From positions 1,860,001 to 1,924,000 of the forward strand of contig JADJBV010000002.1 of the NCBI GenBank assembly GCA_016703535.1: a DNA stretch of 64,000 nt, written 5' to 3'. This DNA is from Deltaproteobacteria bacterium (GTDB lineage Bacteria > Myxococcota > Kuafuiibacteriia > Kuafuiibacteriales > Kuafuiibacteriaceae). Under the pieces are notes generated by a model. It was given only the letters and a program-made list of their open reading frames with translations, ran no database searches and was not told the DNA's origin. The stretch's first letter is position 1. Each line of letters opens with the position of its first letter. The translations under genes were made by a program, and so were the position numbers. Below are positions 46,545 through 55,406 of this stretch, in pieces.

Positions 46545-47168
46545 ATGCGTTCGTCGTCCCATTCCCTCTTCCCCTTAACGATTGTTGCCCTCCTCAGCGC
46601 CCACTGCGGGGGTTTCTTCGAGCCATCGGATGATCACCCCCGCCTCGCCCGCGGCCCTGGTGGTCACGAACGCGGCGGCAAGATGTCCGAGTGTGATCGG
46701 GACGATGGCCATGACGCGGGCACCGTCACGCCCCACCCGAACGATGCGGGCGCCGTCGACACCGGCGCCGTCATCCCGGACGCCAGGATCCTCGAGGACG
46801 CCGCCGTCCTTGACGCCGAGCCCACCGACCAAGGGGTGCCCGAGTGCACCACCAGCGCCGACTGCCCCGTCGGCAAACAATGTCACGGAGGCGCTTGCAC
46901 CGAGTGCCCTGACGGCGTTTGCCCTTGTGATCGGGACCCAGACTGCCCAGCCGATCAGATCTGCAATCACCGGGCGGGGACCTGCGAGCCGCCCTACGTG
47001 GCCTGCGACGAGGTCACAGAGGAGGCCGTGTGTTTGGCGCGACCCGAGTGCCAAGCGATCTACGGCGGCATCAACTGCACCGACGAAACCGGCGGTGAGT
47101 GCACCTCGTCGGATCCCAACTGCACCTGCGAGACCTTCCGCTTCGCGACCTGCGTCGATCGCCCCTGA
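46545..47168 (+). CDS. Small Cys-rich secreted lipoprotein
   Basis: 207 residues from the ATG at 46545, preferred over upstream starts because it begins a signal peptide (MRSSSHSLFPLTIVALLSAHC). The lipobox has His at -1, so lipidation is uncertain. An Asp/Ala-rich linker is followed by Cys-rich segments (CTTSADCPVGKQCHGGACTE, CDRDPDCPADQICNH) like the short EGF/disulphide knots common in myxobacterial lipoproteins. Function unknown. Divergent from the outer-membrane gene, 100 bases away. Confidence 0.68.
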   Translation: MRSSSHSLFPLTIVALLSAHCGGFFEPSDDHPRLARGPGGHERGGKMSECDRDDGHDAGTVTPHPNDAGAVDTGAVIPDARILEDAAVLDAEPTDQGVPECTTSADCPVGKQCHGGACTECPDGVCPCDRDPDCPADQICNHRAGTCEPPYVACDEVTEEAVCLARPECQAIYGGINCTDETGGECTSSDPNCTCETFRFATCVDRP

Positions 47169-47184
47169 ACGCGACGAGCTCGCC

Positions 47185-48960
47185 TCAGCCGCGCAAGACC
47201 AAGAGGTCTTTGGCCACGCAGAAGAAGCTCTTCACCGGTGAACCCGCGGCCGTCACGCACATGTCGTAGGGGTTGAAGACCCGATCCCGCTCCGAAGGAT
47301 TGACCCGCGACAGGTCTCCTTCGCCGATGGCCCGATGCACCTGGCCGACCTTCCAGGTGGCGTTGGCCAGGTACAACAGATCCCGCAGCAGGCTCTTTTC
47401 ACCATCGTCCAAGGGGCGATCTTTGGCGCCCCTCGCCTCGAGCTCGTCGATTCGCCCGTAGAAGTAGTCCTTGGGATCGATCTCTTGCTTGAGCGCGGCG
47501 TTCAGATCGACGGGCAACTCTCCCATCGGGAAGGACTCTCGGCAGATGGTGGCCAGGTCCTCCAGCTTGGCCCGCTTGAGCACGTCTTGGGCCTTCTTCT
47601 TCCACGCCGCGTCGTCCAGCCCGTTGTCCGGGTGGAGCGCCCGCTGCAGGGCCCCGATGTGCTCGAGCGCAATGCCGGGCGCGGCCTTGGCCTTATTGCC
47701 GCCGACCTGGAACTCGCGACCGGCCGCCAACGCCGCCGACTCCACCACCTCTTGCACCTCGGGCAACCGCTCGGCCGCTTGGTGACGATGGGCCAACAAC
47801 AGACCGATCTCGTCGGCCACCGCGCCCGCAAAGACCGCGTTCCCTTCCTCGAAGGGCAGTGCCATCGCGTGGCTGGCGCTGGACACCAGGTGGAGCTGCA
47901 GATCGTTCCCCGACTCGGTGGCCGAGCCGTCCCGCAACAACACGCCGTTTTGCAGGACGTCGCCCACCACTCGGTTGGCTTGGGTCAGGCCATAAAGGGC
48001 GCCCAAGACGCCCGGCACGTTTCGGCGCTGCACGGCCGGCGTCAACTTCTCGAAGGGTTGACGCAGCTCGGCCGGCAACGAGGCGTGGTTGCGGTTGGCG
48101 TAGAGGCGGTGACCCTCCTGGAACACCCGGACCAACTCGGGCGCCTTCTCCAGCTCGGCCGGCTGCAAACGATCGACATATTCGCGAAAGCCCGAGAGTT
48201 GGGTGCCGAGCAGGTTGCACAGGTTCAAGACCGCACTCGGCAAGATGAACTCGGCCCGGACCTTGGCGAAGTCCGCTTGGTCGACGCCGGGCCGACCCGC
48301 GGCGATGGATCGCAAGGCGTCGCTGACGCCCATCCGGTTGTTGCGCAGGACCTCGAGCAAAAGTGGGTTCTCGACGTCGGTCGGACAGAGGGTGCGCAGC
48401 TCGGTGAAGGGCATCATGAAGGGCCGAGCCCGCTTGCCGTATTCACCGACCTGATTGGCCGAGTTGCCCTCGACCGTGGTGCCGATCTCCCGGGCGTACC
48501 AACCATCGGCGGCCCGAGGTGCGCCCAAGCTGGCGGCCAATCGACCCAACCCCTTGTTGACCGCCAAAACTTGCTCCGCGTTCGGGTTGGCCTCGACCTC
48601 TTTGACCCGGGTGAAGCTGCGGAAGATCAGGTCTTCTTCGCGCAGGATGTCTTTGGCGTCGGAAAGGGCAGTGTGGGCTTGGGCGGCCTTCCAGGTCTCT
48701 CGCTGGGCCAGATAAACCGAGAGGTTGTTGACCGCCAGGTTGGCCAACTCGGCCCGCAAGATCCGAGCATCGTCGGTCGACCAACGATAAAGGGCGGCCT
48801 GGGCGGTGATCACCTGGTCGACCACTTGCACCAAGGCCGCCGTATAGCCGGGATCCTTGGGGTTGAGCTTTTTGGCCTGATCCTCGATCAGCAGGCGGGC
48901 CGCGTCCTTTTGTGCCGGCGGGACCGCCGAACGATCGGTGCGAACAAAAAAGAGGCTCAT
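47185..48960 (-). CDS. Large unrecognised protein in the UbiB-SCP2 operon
   Basis: 591 residues, no signal peptide and no membrane helix. Almost all predicted helix, with amphipathic stretches such as AARLLIEDQAKKLNPKDPGY, VDQVITAQAALYRWSTDDAR and LLRDLLYLANATWKVGQVHR. No catalytic motif or known fold recognised. The ATG overlaps the stop of the SCP2-like gene (ATGA), and a UbiB-like kinase gene precedes that, so all three are one transcript. A role in quinone or lipid metabolism would follow from context only. Confidence 0.75.
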   Translation of the reverse strand: MSLFFVRTDRSAVPPAQKDAARLLIEDQAKKLNPKDPGYTAALVQVVDQVITAQAALYRWSTDDARILRAELANLAVNNLSVYLAQRETWKAAQAHTALSDAKDILREEDLIFRSFTRVKEVEANPNAEQVLAVNKGLGRLAASLGAPRAADGWYAREIGTTVEGNSANQVGEYGKRARPFMMPFTELRTLCPTDVENPLLLEVLRNNRMGVSDALRSIAAGRPGVDQADFAKVRAEFILPSAVLNLCNLLGTQLSGFREYVDRLQPAELEKAPELVRVFQEGHRLYANRNHASLPAELRQPFEKLTPAVQRRNVPGVLGALYGLTQANRVVGDVLQNGVLLRDGSATESGNDLQLHLVSSASHAMALPFEEGNAVFAGAVADEIGLLLAHRHQAAERLPEVQEVVESAALAAGREFQVGGNKAKAAPGIALEHIGALQRALHPDNGLDDAAWKKKAQDVLKRAKLEDLATICRESFPMGELPVDLNAALKQEIDPKDYFYGRIDELEARGAKDRPLDDGEKSLLRDLLYLANATWKVGQVHRAIGEGDLSRVNPSERDRVFNPYDMCVTAAGSPVKSFFCVAKDLLVLRG

Positions 48961-49331
48961 GCGCCACCTCCCCGGGTTTCGAGGGGGCTCCGCTGGGCCA
49001 CAAAAAGTTCGCCCACGGCCGCCAAGAGCTCAGGTTCGCCGTAGAACTTCAGCGGTGCGGCGGTTTCGGGGCCGGCCGCTCGGTAAAAACACATCCAGTC
49101 GCTGAAGTTGCCGCTCAACACCGCGTGGTCCGACCCGCCCAAGGCAGGCGCCTCTTCGACCTTGGCCCGCCGCCCCTCCAGCCGGATTCCGATCCGGTGC
49201 AGGCTCCCGTCTTCGCCGCTCAACACCAGCAGGGCCAGGCCCCGGGCCTTCGAGTTCAGTCGCGAAAGCTCCTTGCCGTCGATGAGGCTGCGGAGCTCCC
49301 GGAAATGGGCGGAGATGTCGGACTCGGCCAT
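48957..49331 (-). CDS. SCP2-like (UbiJ/sterol-carrier-type) lipid-binding protein
   Basis: 124 residues. The N-terminal strand pair ALLVLSGEDGSLHRIGIR, the VEEAPAL turn and the segment HAVLSGNFSDWMCFYR ending in KFYGEPELLAAVGELF follow the SCP2 pattern. SCP2 proteins bind lipids or quinone intermediates in a hydrophobic tunnel; UbiJ, an SCP2-type accessory protein, partners with the kinase UbiB in E. coli. Here a UbiB-like gene lies 32 bases upstream. The call rests on pattern matching. Confidence 0.6.
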   Translation of the reverse strand: MAESDISAHFRELRSLIDGKELSRLNSKARGLALLVLSGEDGSLHRIGIRLEGRRAKVEEAPALGGSDHAVLSGNFSDWMCFYRAAGPETAAPLKFYGEPELLAAVGELFVAQRSPLETRGGGA

Positions 49332-49363
49332 CTCTTTGGGCTAACACAGGGGATTCGCGGATG

Positions 49364-51043
49364 TCAGCCGATCTTGCGGCCGGCGGTGTAGGCCCGCATC
49401 GCGTGGCCCAGGAGCCAGACCCCGGCGGTCCCGAGCATCAGGTAACCGGCCAGGTCGCCGCCCCGGATGGCCACCAGGAGGCTGCCGCCGGCGATCAAGG
49501 AGGCCAAGGTCAATCCACTGAATATACGGCGACCCAACAGGTCGGTGACCTTGGGCAAAGACGGGTCATGGGTGTTCAGCACCAACGAACCCCGACGCAG
49601 GTCGTCCAGGATCTCGTCGACCTTCTCGGGCATGTTGCTGGCCCGTTCGCCGAAGCGGGTGACGGTGCGCAAGAGATCGTTGCCGATCTTTTCGGGGCTG
49701 TACCGTTGCTTCAACAGATCGACGAAGAAGGGCTTCATCTCCGAAAAGACGTCGAGGTCCGGATCCATCTGTTTGCCGACGCCTTCGATGGTCATCAAGG
49801 CTCGGCCCAACATCAGGAACTCGGGCGGGATCTCCAGGCCGTATTTGATGGCCCCCGACACGATGTCCCGGATCAGCAGCGAAACCTCGATCTCCTTGAG
49901 CGGCTTGCCCAGATAACGTTCGGCCAAAAACGTCACCTCGGCCTCGTATTTGATGCGGTCGATCTTTTTGGTGGGGTTGCCGATCGCATAAAGCGCGTCG
50001 GCGACGCCCCGGGAGTCTTGCCGCACCGCCGCCACCATCAGGTCGATCGTCTTGTCCCGCAACGCTGGCGAAAGCCGCCCCACCAACCCGAGATCGATCA
50101 TCCCCAACACCGGCGCTTCCGGCGTGCCCAAGATCAAGAGGTTCCCGGGGTGAGGATCGCCGTGGAAGAAGCCGTCGTCGAAGACCTGCTTGAAGATGAT
50201 CCGCAACGTGGTGCGGGCCAAGGTCGGGCCGGAGAAGCCTTCCTCCAGGGCCTGGGTGATCTTCTTCCCCGGCAGGTACTCCATGGTCAGCACCCGACGG
50301 CTGGAGGTGTCCGCGTAGATCTCGGGGAAGCGGGCCTCGGGGATCTCGGCGAAGGCCCGGCGTAGGCGTTGGGCGTGGTCGGCCTCCCGGAAGAAGTCGA
50401 GCTCGGCCGACATCGCCCGGTCGAACTCGGTCACCAAGCCCACCGGCGAGTAGATGCGGGCTTCGGGGATGGTGCGTTCGATGGCCGCCGCCAACAGATA
50501 AAGCAGCTCGATGTCCCGTTCGATGGTGGTCTTGATCTTGGGGCGTTGGATCTTGACCACCGCCTGCACCACGCTGCCGTCCTTCAAGCGCAGCTCGGCC
50601 CGGTGCACCTGGGCGATCGAGGCCGACGCCAAGGGCCGCTTCTCGAAGCTCACGAACAACTCGGTCAGGGGTGCGCCCAGCTCGGCCACCACCTCGGTCT
50701 CCAGCTCCTCGAAGGCGACCGGCGCCACCCGATCTTGGAGCTGCTTCAGCTCGGCGATGATGTCGGCGGGGATCAGATCGGGTCGGGTCGACAAGATCTG
50801 GCCCAGCTTGACGAAGGAAGGCCCCAGATCTTGGAGCACCAAACGCAGGCGCTCCCCAACGCCGACCCGTTTGATCGGCGCGACGTCGGTGCTTTCGGTC
50901 GGGATCTCGGGGGCGTCGTTGCGCGGGACCAAGCGCCCCAGCCCGGTGCGCTGAACGATCTCGCCGAAGCCGTGGCGGCCCAGCACCACCAAGATCTGTC
51001 GGAGCCGATCGATGTCGCGGACGGTGTTGACCAGCGAGACCAC
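49364..51043 (-). CDS. UbiB/ABC1-family atypical kinase
   Basis: 559 residues from a GTG. The KxGQ motif (FVKLGQILSTRPDLIP), the Ala-rich loop (LASASIAQVHRAEL), the Lys in VVKIQRP and the Asp in HGDPHPGN are all intact, as in UbiB/COQ8. Two C-terminal membrane helices (IFSGLTLASLIAGGSLLV, YLMLGTAGVWLLGHAM) anchor it. The family assists quinone biosynthesis or lipid transport by an ATP-dependent mechanism. Its operon continues with an SCP2-like gene and an unrecognised gene. Confidence 0.93.
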   Translation of the reverse strand: MVSLVNTVRDIDRLRQILVVLGRHGFGEIVQRTGLGRLVPRNDAPEIPTESTDVAPIKRVGVGERLRLVLQDLGPSFVKLGQILSTRPDLIPADIIAELKQLQDRVAPVAFEELETEVVAELGAPLTELFVSFEKRPLASASIAQVHRAELRLKDGSVVQAVVKIQRPKIKTTIERDIELLYLLAAAIERTIPEARIYSPVGLVTEFDRAMSAELDFFREADHAQRLRRAFAEIPEARFPEIYADTSSRRVLTMEYLPGKKITQALEEGFSGPTLARTTLRIIFKQVFDDGFFHGDPHPGNLLILGTPEAPVLGMIDLGLVGRLSPALRDKTIDLMVAAVRQDSRGVADALYAIGNPTKKIDRIKYEAEVTFLAERYLGKPLKEIEVSLLIRDIVSGAIKYGLEIPPEFLMLGRALMTIEGVGKQMDPDLDVFSEMKPFFVDLLKQRYSPEKIGNDLLRTVTRFGERASNMPEKVDEILDDLRRGSLVLNTHDPSLPKVTDLLGRRIFSGLTLASLIAGGSLLVAIRGGDLAGYLMLGTAGVWLLGHAMRAYTAGRKIG

Positions 51044-51148
51044 GCGGCCGAGACGCTAACACAGGCCTTGGGGGTTGTCCTACAAACAACCACCTGCACG
51101 TTCGGGCGCGGCAAAGATCCAGGGTCGGGCCCGGCGCGTACCGAAGGC

Positions 51149-51241
51149 ATGAAGTTGAGCACCACGGTCCTGTTCGGCGCCCCGACCGCGATCCTCTTTT
51201 CCCTCGGCCTCCTCTTGTTTACGGCCCAGTTCCTGCCTTGA
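51149..51241 (+). CDS. Possible 30-residue single-helix membrane protein
   Basis: An ATG at 51149 opens 30 codons giving a protein of one hydrophobic helix (APTAILFSLGLLLFTAQF) with a short Lys-Ser-Thr start. A weak GAAGG lies just before it. It occupies the gap between the divergent UbiB and fabI genes, and the composition is unusually clean for chance, but nothing else supports it. Treat as provisional. Confidence 0.35.
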   Translation: MKLSTTVLFGAPTAILFSLGLLLFTAQFLP

Positions 51242-51281
51242 AGCTTGCCCCGGGCCGCCAAAGTTGGTTCACGGCCCTCGG

Positions 51282-52166
51282 ATGTTGACCATCGATCTGA
51301 CCAACAAAAACGCCTTCGTCACCGGCGTGGCCGACGACGGCGGCTTCGCCTGGGCCATCGCCAAGTCCCTCCAGGCCGCGGGCGCCAACGTCTATCTGGC
51401 CAGCCACCCTCGGGTCCTCGGCATCGTCGAGCGGATCTTGAAGCGCCCGCAGAACGCCGAGTCCCGGAAGTTGCCCTACGGAGTGGCCGGCGAGTTTGCG
51501 CCCAAGGGCCTGATCGCGTGTGACGTCGAGTTCGACACCGCCGAGCAGATCCCCGCCGAAAAGAAGGGCGTCAAAGGTTACGGCGAAGAAGACGTCAGCA
51601 TCGCCGGCGCGATCAAGAAGTTCAGCGAGTTGTCGGGCGGCGGCGGCATCGACATCCTGATCCACTCGGTCGCGTTTTCGCCCGAGATCCAAAAGAACCA
51701 CCTGGAGACCAGCCGAGCCGCCTACCTCACGGCCATGTCGGTCAGCTCCTACTCCCTGATCGCCATGACCCGGGCCGCCTTGCCGTTGATGGAGGGCCGG
51801 AACGCCAGCGTGGTCGGCCTCAGCTATTTGGCGGCCCAGCGGGTCACCCCCGGGTACGGTGGAGGTATGGCCGCCGCCAAAGCGGCCCTCGAGTGTGACG
51901 CCCGGACCATCGCTTGGTTCGCGGGCGAAAAGGGCGTGCGGGTCAACCTGATCAGCGCCGGCCCCTATCCTTCCCGGGCCGCCCGCTCGATCGGTGACGT
52001 GATGGAGATGGTCCGTCACACCGCCGAACGGAGCCCCTTGCGTCGGCCGATCGAGGCCGAAGATGTGGCCGACAGCACGGTTTACCTCTGTTCGCCCCTC
52101 TCCAGCGCCGTCACCGGCAGTGTGATCTACGTCGACGCCGGCTTTCACGTGATGAGCGCCCTCTGA
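51282..52166 (+). CDS. fabI: Enoyl-ACP reductase FabI, plant/chlamydial-type
   Basis: 294 residues from the ATG at 51282. NAD-binding GVADDGGFAWAIAKSL is present. The active-site segment is SYLAAQRVTPGYGGGMAAAK, in which the Tyr-to-Lys spacing (x7) and GYGGGM match plant enoyl reductases rather than the E. coli x6 form. A 35-residue insert (about 50-85) is also plant-type. It reduces trans-2-enoyl-ACP in fatty acid synthesis. The upstream in-frame TTG is less likely as a start. No fab genes adjoin. Confidence 0.92.
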   Translation: MLTIDLTNKNAFVTGVADDGGFAWAIAKSLQAAGANVYLASHPRVLGIVERILKRPQNAESRKLPYGVAGEFAPKGLIACDVEFDTAEQIPAEKKGVKGYGEEDVSIAGAIKKFSELSGGGGIDILIHSVAFSPEIQKNHLETSRAAYLTAMSVSSYSLIAMTRAALPLMEGRNASVVGLSYLAAQRVTPGYGGGMAAAKAALECDARTIAWFAGEKGVRVNLISAGPYPSRAARSIGDVMEMVRHTAERSPLRRPIEAEDVADSTVYLCSPLSSAVTGSVIYVDAGFHVMSAL

Positions 52167-52198
52167 GCGGATGACAGCCCGCCGCCCGGCGTGACAGA

Positions 52199-54187
52199 TT
52201 GGCCCAGGTGCTGAGGCGCTTGGGCCAATACCTGGGCTTGGGGCAGGCCGCGGCGCTTCGCCAAAACGCCGCCGCCCAAAAAGCCCAGGGCGAAGAGCAG
52301 GCCCCGCCGATCCCTCCGCCAGTCCGGGGCACGAACCGCAAAGATCGCGAGCGCCTCGCGTCGGTGAACCTGCCGCCGGGATTGCAGCGTCACGAACAGT
52401 CCGACCAGCTGACCGCGCTCATCACCGAGATCCGGGCCGGCCACCCGGCGATCAGCAACGAAGATCGATACCAGTGGGGACAACGGCTGAAAGGATATCG
52501 CAACAGCGAGCTGCAGTTGTTGCGGGAGGTGTTGGTCAATCGCCCGCCCCATCCGGCGCTCAAGGAGGCCAAGGGCCATCCGGCCCTCAAGGGCCCGGCC
52601 ACGGTCGAGGGCGTGTTGGCGATCTTGACCGGCGAGGTCTTCGGTTGGGCACCTCGGGCCAGTCGACCCCGACCTGACCTTTTGCTCGAGGCCCTCGAGC
52701 TTTTGGGCCGTCTGTTGCCTGCCGGAGAACTCGAGCGCTGGCGCCCGGCCCTCGAACGTTCGGCGCCGCTGGTCAACCTTACGACCCACGTGGGGCCCGC
52801 GGCGCTGAAGTTGGTCGAGGCCTTCGGGCTCCCCTTCGTCGAACGGGTGGATGGGGAGTGGTCAGCGCGGCGGATCTTGACCGAAGTTGCGGCCCGTCAA
52901 CCGGCGCTTTTGCCCGGGCTCGAGGGACAACGGCAAAAGCTGGGCGACGCGGAGTTTCTGCGGACCCTCGAGCGGGTCGATGAAGGCAGCACCTTGGCCC
53001 GGATCGATCACCTGGCCCTCTTCGATCGCTTCGAGGCTGGCGCGGCGTTGGCGATCGGGAGGTTGCTGGGTCAGGACGCCCACGCGACCCGGGCTCTGCG
53101 GGTCGAGGTCGGATCCCAAGGGGTGCTGCAGCTCGCAGAAGCCGGCCAAGCGGCCCTGTCCGAACGCCTCACCCAGGCGGGCCGGGCGGTCGCGGCCTTT
53201 GGTTCGAATGAGGCCCCGCTGTATCGGGGTGGTCAGTGGCCGAGTCACCCCCCGCCCAACCCCCGGCTGGAGGCCTCGGAGAGCGCCTTGGTGAAGGCTT
53301 TTGGCCTGGCCGCTGGCACCAAACTCGACTCTCCCACGTTGCCGCCCGCGACCTTGGGCGCGTTGGTCGAACACCTGCGGGGGCAACTGCGGGCTCACTT
53401 TCCTGAGCAGGACGCGACGTTGGAGCGAGAACTTTTAGGGCGGCGCTTCGTGTCGCCTCGATATTACGACTCGCTCTTCGAAGAAGGCGTGAAGAACCCC
53501 GAACATCGTTATTCGGTGAAGACCTTCGAGTCCTGGCGAAAGGGCGCGGCGTTGGCCAGGTCGGAAGGGCTCGCCTCGAAGGGACGGCCGTTGGCGCCTG
53601 GTGAGTTGACCCAGCTGATGCAGCGGTTTCACGCCGCGGCGGGGGCTGGGATGGTCGAGGTCCACGAGAGCCACCTGAAGACCTCGGACCTGGGCCGGCT
53701 ACGGAGCCGCGACGAGGACCACGTCCAGCTCGGCAACGCGCTCCACCACCTCGAACCCGAGCTCGCCCAGATCTTGGATCGCAACCCGTACCTGGCCCAT
53801 CAAGAGGCCTTCCGGGGCAGCGACGGCAAGATGATCCGCTCCATCAGCTTCGCGCCGGGCAGTCAGGTGCCGAAGTTGGTGGAGGAGCTGGATCAGTGGG
53901 TGCGAAAGCAAGAGGCGGCGGGCCTGGATCCGCGGAAGCTAGCGGCCGAGGTTCACCATCGTTTGGTGTCGATCCATCCCTTCATGGACGGCAACGGCCG
54001 CACCTCCAAGCTGGTGGTCGACTTCTTGATGGCAAGGGCCGGCGTGCCCGAGCCCGTCTGGCGCGAAGGTGAGGTCTTGCGACAGGTCGACACCTGGCAC
54101 GAGGCCGTCGACACCGGCCTCAAGTTCCACTTTGACGTGGTGTTGCGACATTGGCGGGCCGCGATGATGGCCGAGGGCCCGTCGTGA
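52199..54187 (+). CDS. Fic-domain protein (predicted AMPylase) with long N-terminal region
   Basis: 662 residues from a TTG; a GTG three codons later is an equal choice. Residues 1-400 are helical, rich in Leu, Arg and Glu, with no known domain. The C-terminal Fic core carries IHPFMDGNGRTSK with catalytic His593. Only the terminal Arg of the HPFxxGNGRxxR motif is changed, to Lys. SLFEEG (425-430) fits the (S/T)xxxE(G/N) inhibitory helix pattern, but its distance from the core is larger than usual. It would transfer AMP or another nucleotide to a target protein. The stop overlaps the next gene (GTGA). Confidence 0.85.
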   Translation: MAQVLRRLGQYLGLGQAAALRQNAAAQKAQGEEQAPPIPPPVRGTNRKDRERLASVNLPPGLQRHEQSDQLTALITEIRAGHPAISNEDRYQWGQRLKGYRNSELQLLREVLVNRPPHPALKEAKGHPALKGPATVEGVLAILTGEVFGWAPRASRPRPDLLLEALELLGRLLPAGELERWRPALERSAPLVNLTTHVGPAALKLVEAFGLPFVERVDGEWSARRILTEVAARQPALLPGLEGQRQKLGDAEFLRTLERVDEGSTLARIDHLALFDRFEAGAALAIGRLLGQDAHATRALRVEVGSQGVLQLAEAGQAALSERLTQAGRAVAAFGSNEAPLYRGGQWPSHPPPNPRLEASESALVKAFGLAAGTKLDSPTLPPATLGALVEHLRGQLRAHFPEQDATLERELLGRRFVSPRYYDSLFEEGVKNPEHRYSVKTFESWRKGAALARSEGLASKGRPLAPGELTQLMQRFHAAAGAGMVEVHESHLKTSDLGRLRSRDEDHVQLGNALHHLEPELAQILDRNPYLAHQEAFRGSDGKMIRSISFAPGSQVPKLVEELDQWVRKQEAAGLDPRKLAAEVHHRLVSIHPFMDGNGRTSKLVVDFLMARAGVPEPVWREGEVLRQVDTWHEAVDTGLKFHFDVVLRHWRAAMMAEGPS

Positions 54188-54774
54188 GCCCCTTGGTCTT
54201 GAAGTTTGTGGCGCCGCCTGGGCCGGTGGCCTCTTGGTGGCTGCCGGCGTTCACCGAAGACGCCCAAGGACTGATCTTCCCCGTCGCCGCCGCCGGTCCC
54301 TCCCAAACCACCGAACATGAACGGTACGAGGCCGAACTCTCCTTGAGCCTCTACGTGGGCCCGCCGGCGACCCGTCCCTTGTTGGCCGAGCTGGAGCAGG
54401 GGCGAGCCGTCAATGCCTGGTGCGTTTTGGTGGTGCCTTGGCCGATCGAGGACCAGCTGCGTCGTCAACCCATCTTGCGTTTGGGCCGGCCCGGCGGTTT
54501 GGTGCCGCTGATCGCCCTCGAGGCCAACGCCACTGGCCTCAGCCTTTCGTTTGGGGCGGGTGGTGCACCTCTTTTGCCGCCCCCATCCCGTGATCACGGG
54601 GGGCCCATCGACCAGCGCTTCGCCGACGTGGTCGAGGCGGCTCGGCGTGAGCTCGGCGCTTGGTTGGCGCGCCTGGTGGCCCGAGGATTTCGCGTGCAGC
54701 TCCAGGGCAGCGGCCCCGAAGAACGACGAAGTTTGGCCCAAGCCCTGGGCCCGGACGTCACTTCGGGGCCTTGA
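54184..54774 (+). CDS. Unrecognised protein coupled to the Fic gene
   Basis: 196 residues from a GTG overlapping the Fic stop. Beta-rich first half (LVLKFVAPPGPVASWWLPAF) and a C-terminal helical end (FADVVEAARRELGAWLARLV). No family recognised. Position and overlap suggest a partner of the Fic protein, such as an immunity protein or chaperone, but Fic antitoxins usually precede the toxin, so this is only a guess. Confidence 0.7.
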   Translation: MSPLVLKFVAPPGPVASWWLPAFTEDAQGLIFPVAAAGPSQTTEHERYEAELSLSLYVGPPATRPLLAELEQGRAVNAWCVLVVPWPIEDQLRRQPILRLGRPGGLVPLIALEANATGLSLSFGAGGAPLLPPPSRDHGGPIDQRFADVVEAARRELGAWLARLVARGFRVQLQGSGPEERRSLAQALGPDVTSGP

Positions 54775-54846
54775 ACATCGCCTCACGCTTTGCTTGACGA
54801 CACGCTTCGGCTCCCTCCCCGCGCCTCATCGGTCTGTCGTCCGAGC

Positions 54847-54864
54847 CTTGGACAAATGTCCAAG
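54847..54864. promoter_or_regulatory. 18-bp perfect-arm palindrome upstream of a small lipoprotein gene
   Basis: CTTGGACA-AA-TGTCCAAG has perfect 8-base arms. Read as TTGGA-N6-TCCAA it has the half-site-and-spacer layout used by Crp/Fnr-type regulators. It lies 66 bases before the GTG at 54930. A Crp-family gene lies 4 kb away in this window; binding is untested. Confidence 0.45.
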
Positions 54865-54929
54865 TCAGCCTTGGCCTCGGGCTCCAGCATGCCCTTCGAC
54901 GCGAGCGAATCGCGAAGGAGGAGCGAACA

Positions 54930-55406
54930 GTGAAGAAGCAACCTGGATCGATTTTGGCGATGACGATGTTGGCCTTGGCCGCGGGGGCGTGTGGCGGGGA
55001 GCCGGACCCGGGCCCCACTGGGCCTGTCCCAGACCCAAGGGTGATGGGCTGTGGCGCGAGCTGCGACGCCGGAACCATGACCCCGGGCCCGACCGGCAAG
55101 GTGACCCGTTGCCTGGGGCCGTCGTGTCCTCGGGGTGAGTGCGGCTTTTCGGGCGACTGTTCGGCCTACTCGGGCCTGGACGCCCTCGACTCGTCCCAGC
55201 TGTGTGGTGCGGCCACCGGCTCCAAGGAGTTTTGTCTTCAGTACGAGGTGCCGGGAGAAGATGGCTACGTGGACATCGAGGAGCAGGTCGTGTCCTGCGC
55301 GCTCCCAACCGTGGTGAAGCGGAGCTGCTCGGCGGGTTGTGGATATAACTACGCGCCCGATGACTGTGGGGTGTGCAACGATCGGTCCGGCTGCGTCTTC
55401 AACTGA
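54930..55406 (+). CDS. Small Cys-rich lipoprotein
   Basis: 158 residues from a GTG with a good AAGGAG site nine bases upstream (54915-54920), which decides the start. The signal peptide ends AAGAC. After a Pro/Gly-rich linker there are about 16 Cys (for example CGASCDAGT, CGFSGDC, CGVCNDRSGC), so a disulphide-rich secreted domain. Function unknown. Convergent with the AHCY-like gene, overlapping it by 8 bases. Confidence 0.75.
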   Translation: MKKQPGSILAMTMLALAAGACGGEPDPGPTGPVPDPRVMGCGASCDAGTMTPGPTGKVTRCLGPSCPRGECGFSGDCSAYSGLDALDSSQLCGAATGSKEFCLQYEVPGEDGYVDIEEQVVSCALPTVVKRSCSAGCGYNYAPDDCGVCNDRSGCVFN

